A stretch of DNA of 64,000 nucleotides from Bifidobacterium asteroides. GTDB lineage: Bacteria > Actinomycetota > Actinomycetes > Actinomycetales > Bifidobacteriaceae. Both the position numbers and the translations under genes were made by a program. The notes beneath the pieces are model-generated. The model did not search any database. It was not told the DNA's origin and was given only the letters and a program-made list of their open reading frames with translations. Location: NCBI RefSeq assembly GCF_003202695.1, contig NZ_QGLL01000006.1:1-64000 (forward strand). Direction: 5' to 3'. Positions 61,371-64,000 of this stretch are shown one piece after another. How positions within the stretch are numbered: the first letter of the stretch is position 1; each line of letters opens with the position of its first letter.

Positions 61371-62535
61371 GACTGATCGCGCCGCTTCCAAGGTCGCTCC
61401 GGTTCAGCTCGGCCCTATTACCGTGCCTGTGCCGGTCATGCTTTCACCTATGGCGGGTGTGACCAACTGGCCCTTCCGCCTGATCTGCCGCGAGTATGGA
61501 CCTGATGGGCTGTATGTGGGGGAGATGGTCACGGCCAGGGCCTTGGTGGCGCGCAATCCCAAGGCCTTCCGGCTCTGCCGCTTCGCCTCGCAGGAGAGGG
61601 TGCGCTCCCTGCAGCTGTATGGTGTAGACCCTCAGATTATGGAGCAGGCCACGCGGATGGTGGTCGATGCTGGCTGGGCTGATCACATCGACATGAACTT
61701 CGGCTGCCCGGTTCCCAAGGTCACTAGGCATGGCGGCGGGTCCGCCCTGCCCTGGAAGACCGACCTCTTCTCCGAGCTGGTTCATCGCGTGGTAGCTGTT
61801 TGCTCTCCTGTCGGAATCCCTGTCACTGCAAAGATCCGGGTGGGCATCGACCACCAGCACGAGACCTTCCTGGAGGCTGCTCACATCGCCCAGGAGGAAG
61901 GGTGCGCCGCTGTGACCCTGCACGCCAGAACCACGGCTGAATACTATGGCGGTCATGCCGACTGGGATCGGATCGCTCAGCTGGTCCAGGCCGTCGACAT
62001 CCCTGTCTTCGGTAACGGGGACATCTGGACCGCTGAAGATGCCTTGGATATGTTTGCACAGACCGGATGCGCAGGCGTGGCTATTGGCCGGGGCTGCCAG
62101 GGCCGCCCCTGGCTCTTTGCAGACATCGCGGCGGCCCTGGCAGGTTCTCCGGAACGGCAGGAGCCCACCCTGGGCCAGGTGGGGGCCATCATGGCTCGCC
62201 ATGCCCGGCTCCTGGTCAAGTTCTACGACGGCGATGAGCGCATGGCCGTCCACGATATGCGCAAGCACGTGGCCTGGTATCTCAAGGGCTTCGCCGTAGG
62301 AGGACAGGTGCGCCGCGACTTCATGGCCTGCGAGAGCCTGGATGAGCTGGACCGCTGCATAGCTGATCTGGACCAGGACATGCCCTATCCGCGCGCTGTG
62401 GCCGGCAAGCCCCGGGGTCGGGTCCGCTATGCCAAAAAGGTCCGTCTGCCCTATGGTTGGCTGGATTCGCGGACCACCACCCATCAGGAGCGCGAGACGC
62501 TCTTCGGCAACGACCCTATGGATGCGTCCTACTGA
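61357..62535 (+). CDS. tRNA-dihydrouridine synthase (DusB-like)
   Basis: The 392-residue flavoenzyme reduces uridine to dihydrouridine in tRNA. Its FMN barrel has [35 protein letters not shown] (catalytic Cys), [14 protein letters not shown] and VFGNGDIWT...[16 protein letters not shown], and a C-terminal helical domain begins near residue 260. GTG 61357 overlaps the glyS end by 14 bases and is the best start; reading open to 61273 lies in the glyS code. Both genes serve tRNA and are likely co-transcribed. Confidence 0.9.
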   Translation: MAGTETDRAASKVAPVQLGPITVPVPVMLSPMAGVTNWPFRLICREYGPDGLYVGEMVTARALVARNPKAFRLCRFASQERVRSLQLYGVDPQIMEQATRMVVDAGWADHIDMNFGCPVPKVTRHGGGSALPWKTDLFSELVHRVVAVCSPVGIPVTAKIRVGIDHQHETFLEAAHIAQEEGCAAVTLHARTTAEYYGGHADWDRIAQLVQAVDIPVFGNGDIWTAEDALDMFAQTGCAGVAIGRGCQGRPWLFADIAAALAGSPERQEPTLGQVGAIMARHARLLVKFYDGDERMAVHDMRKHVAWYLKGFAVGGQVRRDFMACESLDELDRCIADLDQDMPYPRAVAGKPRGRVRYAKKVRLPYGWLDSRTTTHQERETLFGNDPMDASY

Positions 62536-62765
62536 AGATGGAAATATTCTCGTCGCCAACCATGCGCGCCCAGATCTAGAATCAGGGTTTAGAATACGGA
62601 CAGAACGGCGTGGAGGTTCTCTTGAAAGCCGGGGTAGTCGGCTGCAGTATCCCGTGCCCAAGGCCCACGGCCGTAAGAGAGGGTCGGAACGCCTGTGGGC
62701 AAATGCGTGTTGGCGTATACGACCTGCGCTAGAGTTGAGCGTAACGTGAGTGACAGGAGCATACT

Positions 62766-63938
62766 GTGAGCGAGATTGCCCAGAATGACAATTTCAACGA
62801 CAAGACCAACATCAAGGTCGTTGGTGTTGGTGGAGCCGGTGGCAATGCTGTCAATCGCATGATCGCCGAGGGCTTGCAGAATGTCGAATTCGTGGCCATT
62901 AACACCGATGCCAAGGATCTCCTGCGCTCCGATGCCGATGTGAAGATCTCCCTTTCGGATGCCAATAGCCGCGGCTTGGGGGCCGGAGCCGATCCGGAGA
63001 AGGGAGCTAAGGCTGCCCAGGACCATCAATCCGACATTGAAGAGGTCCTCAAGGGCGCCGACATGGTCTTCGTCACAGCTGGGGAGGGCGGCGGCACCGG
63101 CACCGGTGCCAGCCCGCTGGTTGCGCGCGCGGCCCGTCAGCAGGGCGCGCTCACTATTGCTGTGGTCACCCGGCCTTTCACCTTTGAGGGACCCAGGCGC
63201 TCCGCTTCCGCCGAATCGGGCATCGAGAACCTGCGCAAGGAGGTCGATGCCCTTATCGTTATTCCCAATGACCGGCTTCTGGATCTGTCCGATCGCACGG
63301 TATCGGTCATGGATGCTTTCAAGACTGCTGATACGGCCCTGCTGGCCGGCGTTCAGGGCATCACCGACCTGATCACCATGAACTCGTACATTCACGTGGA
63401 CTTCTCTGACGTCACCGCGATCCTCAAGGATGCAGGCACCGCCCTCTTCGGCATCGGCGCGGCTAGGGGCGAGGATCGAGCCACCCAGGCGGCCGAGATT
63501 GCCATCTCCTCTCCGCTCCTGGAAGAGAGCATTGAGGGAGCACATGGAGCCCTGATCAACGTCGCTGGCCCCACTGACCTGAGCATGCAGGAGGCATCTG
63601 CCGCCGCCCAGCTGGTGCAGGATGCCATCCATCCCGAGGCTCAGATCATCTGGGGTCTGGCCTTGGATGACGCTTATGGGGACGAGGTGCGGGTCACGGT
63701 CATTGCTGCGGGATTCGATCCCACTCCCAAGAAGGAGGAGACCCCGGCTCCGACAGTGGATTCGACTGCAGCACCGGCAGTGGCCGCCCCGGTCCAGGAG
63801 CCTCAACAGCCGGTGACAGGCCCGTCCGTTCAAGCGGAGTCCGATGAGACCTCCGAACATGATGTGGTGCTCCCCGACTCCGGCGACGACGGCACTTCCG
63901 ACCCGGGATATCTGGATATCCCCGATTTTCTGCGGTGA
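62766..63938 (+). CDS. ftsZ: Cell division GTPase FtsZ
   Basis: The 390-residue tubulin-like GTPase forms the division ring. It has KVVGVGGAGGNAVNRMI, NTDAKDLL, the tubulin signature GEGGGTGTGASPLVARAA, and the T7 loop in the ...NSYIHVDFSDV segment. The C-terminal linker is Pro/Ala/Gln-rich, and the conserved tail peptide is DIPDFLR at the end. AGGAG six bases ahead of GTG 62766 sets the start. The gap upstream (62536-62765) holds no gene. SepF follows 18 bases later. Confidence 0.97.
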   Translation: MSEIAQNDNFNDKTNIKVVGVGGAGGNAVNRMIAEGLQNVEFVAINTDAKDLLRSDADVKISLSDANSRGLGAGADPEKGAKAAQDHQSDIEEVLKGADMVFVTAGEGGGTGTGASPLVARAARQQGALTIAVVTRPFTFEGPRRSASAESGIENLRKEVDALIVIPNDRLLDLSDRTVSVMDAFKTADTALLAGVQGITDLITMNSYIHVDFSDVTAILKDAGTALFGIGAARGEDRATQAAEIAISSPLLEESIEGAHGALINVAGPTDLSMQEASAAAQLVQDAIHPEAQIIWGLALDDAYGDEVRVTVIAAGFDPTPKKEETPAPTVDSTAAPAVAAPVQEPQQPVTGPSVQAESDETSEHDVVLPDSGDDGTSDPGYLDIPDFLR

Positions 63939-63956
63939 TGAGGTGAAGGAGCAGAT

Positions 63957-64000
63957 ATGGCAGGATTGATGAAAAACGCGATGTCCTTTTTCGGAATGTC
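63957..64000 (+). CDS. sepF: Cell division protein SepF, N-terminus (partial)
   Basis: Fourteen codons (MAGLMKNAMSFFGM) are inside the window before it ends. The amphipathic membrane-binding N-terminus of actinobacterial SepF has this form, and the position directly behind ftsZ agrees. GAAGGAG precedes ATG 63957 by five to six bases. Confidence 0.8.
   Translation, partial: MAGLMKNAMSFFGM

Noticed and set aside
61444-63860. Two long minus-strand frames over dus and ftsZ
   Set aside because: They are exact antisense of conserved genes with no ribosome site or recognised domains.
1-64000. CRISPR array, insertion sequence, prophage or integrase
   Set aside because: No spaced direct repeats, terminal inverted repeats, transposase or phage genes were seen on either strand.

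Overview
The window looks like a chromosomal segment of a Bifidobacterium: high G+C, actinobacterial gene families (DUF3107, DUF3052, Zincin_2, DivIVA-repeat protein), an ileS T-box of the short actinobacterial type, and large sortase-type cell-wall glycosidases for plant polysaccharides. A bee-gut lineage (B. asteroides group) would fit the arabinogalactan and sucrose genes, but the species is inferred only. I see no phage, transposon or CRISPR array.

1-10.2 kb is a plant-glycan locus: the end of an ABC sugar permease, its lipoprotein binding protein, and two giant secreted wall-anchored enzymes, a GH30 (endo-beta-1,6-galactanase-like) and a GH43 (exo-beta-1,3-galactanase-like). Together they suggest surface breakdown of type II arabinogalactan with uptake of the oligosaccharides. 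10.3-14.4 kb holds a methyltransferase, tRNA-Arg(CCU), a membrane-anchored EEP-family hydrolase and xseB/xseA. 14.8-20.3 kb is one 1823-codon gene for a 2-hydroxyacyl-CoA dehydratase activase-like fusion protein. 20.4-25.5 kb has a sugar O-acetyltransferase, a decayed GH42 beta-galactosidase tail, a GH3 beta-glucosidase and a GshA-type ligase.

25.5-44.1 kb is mostly housekeeping: T-box-controlled ileS (eukaryote-like type), aldo/keto reductase, SPFH protein, patatin, murI, dapF, VKOR, PHP phosphatase, DUF3107, a degenerate phosphotransferase, a short UvrD helicase, a Zincin_2 protein, a Lon-type protease, DUF3052 and a DHA2 MFS exporter. 44.2-51.9 kb carries tRNA-Val, a DivIVA-repeat protein and an isoprenoid/envelope run: ispC, ispG, a membrane alpha/beta-hydrolase, recO and uppS.

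52-54.8 kb is an M20 amidohydrolase with an MFS carrier. 55-59.3 kb is a sucrose/fructoside cassette (GH32, LacY/CscB-type permease, LacI regulator) with two LacI operators on its promoter. 59.3-64 kb has a thiamine-binding-type protein, glyS, a dihydrouridine synthase, ftsZ and the start of sepF.

A recurrent regulatory feature is a -10 box ending six or seven bases before the start codon, which implies several leaderless mRNAs. Starts below were chosen from Shine-Dalgarno spacing or from such -10 boxes.
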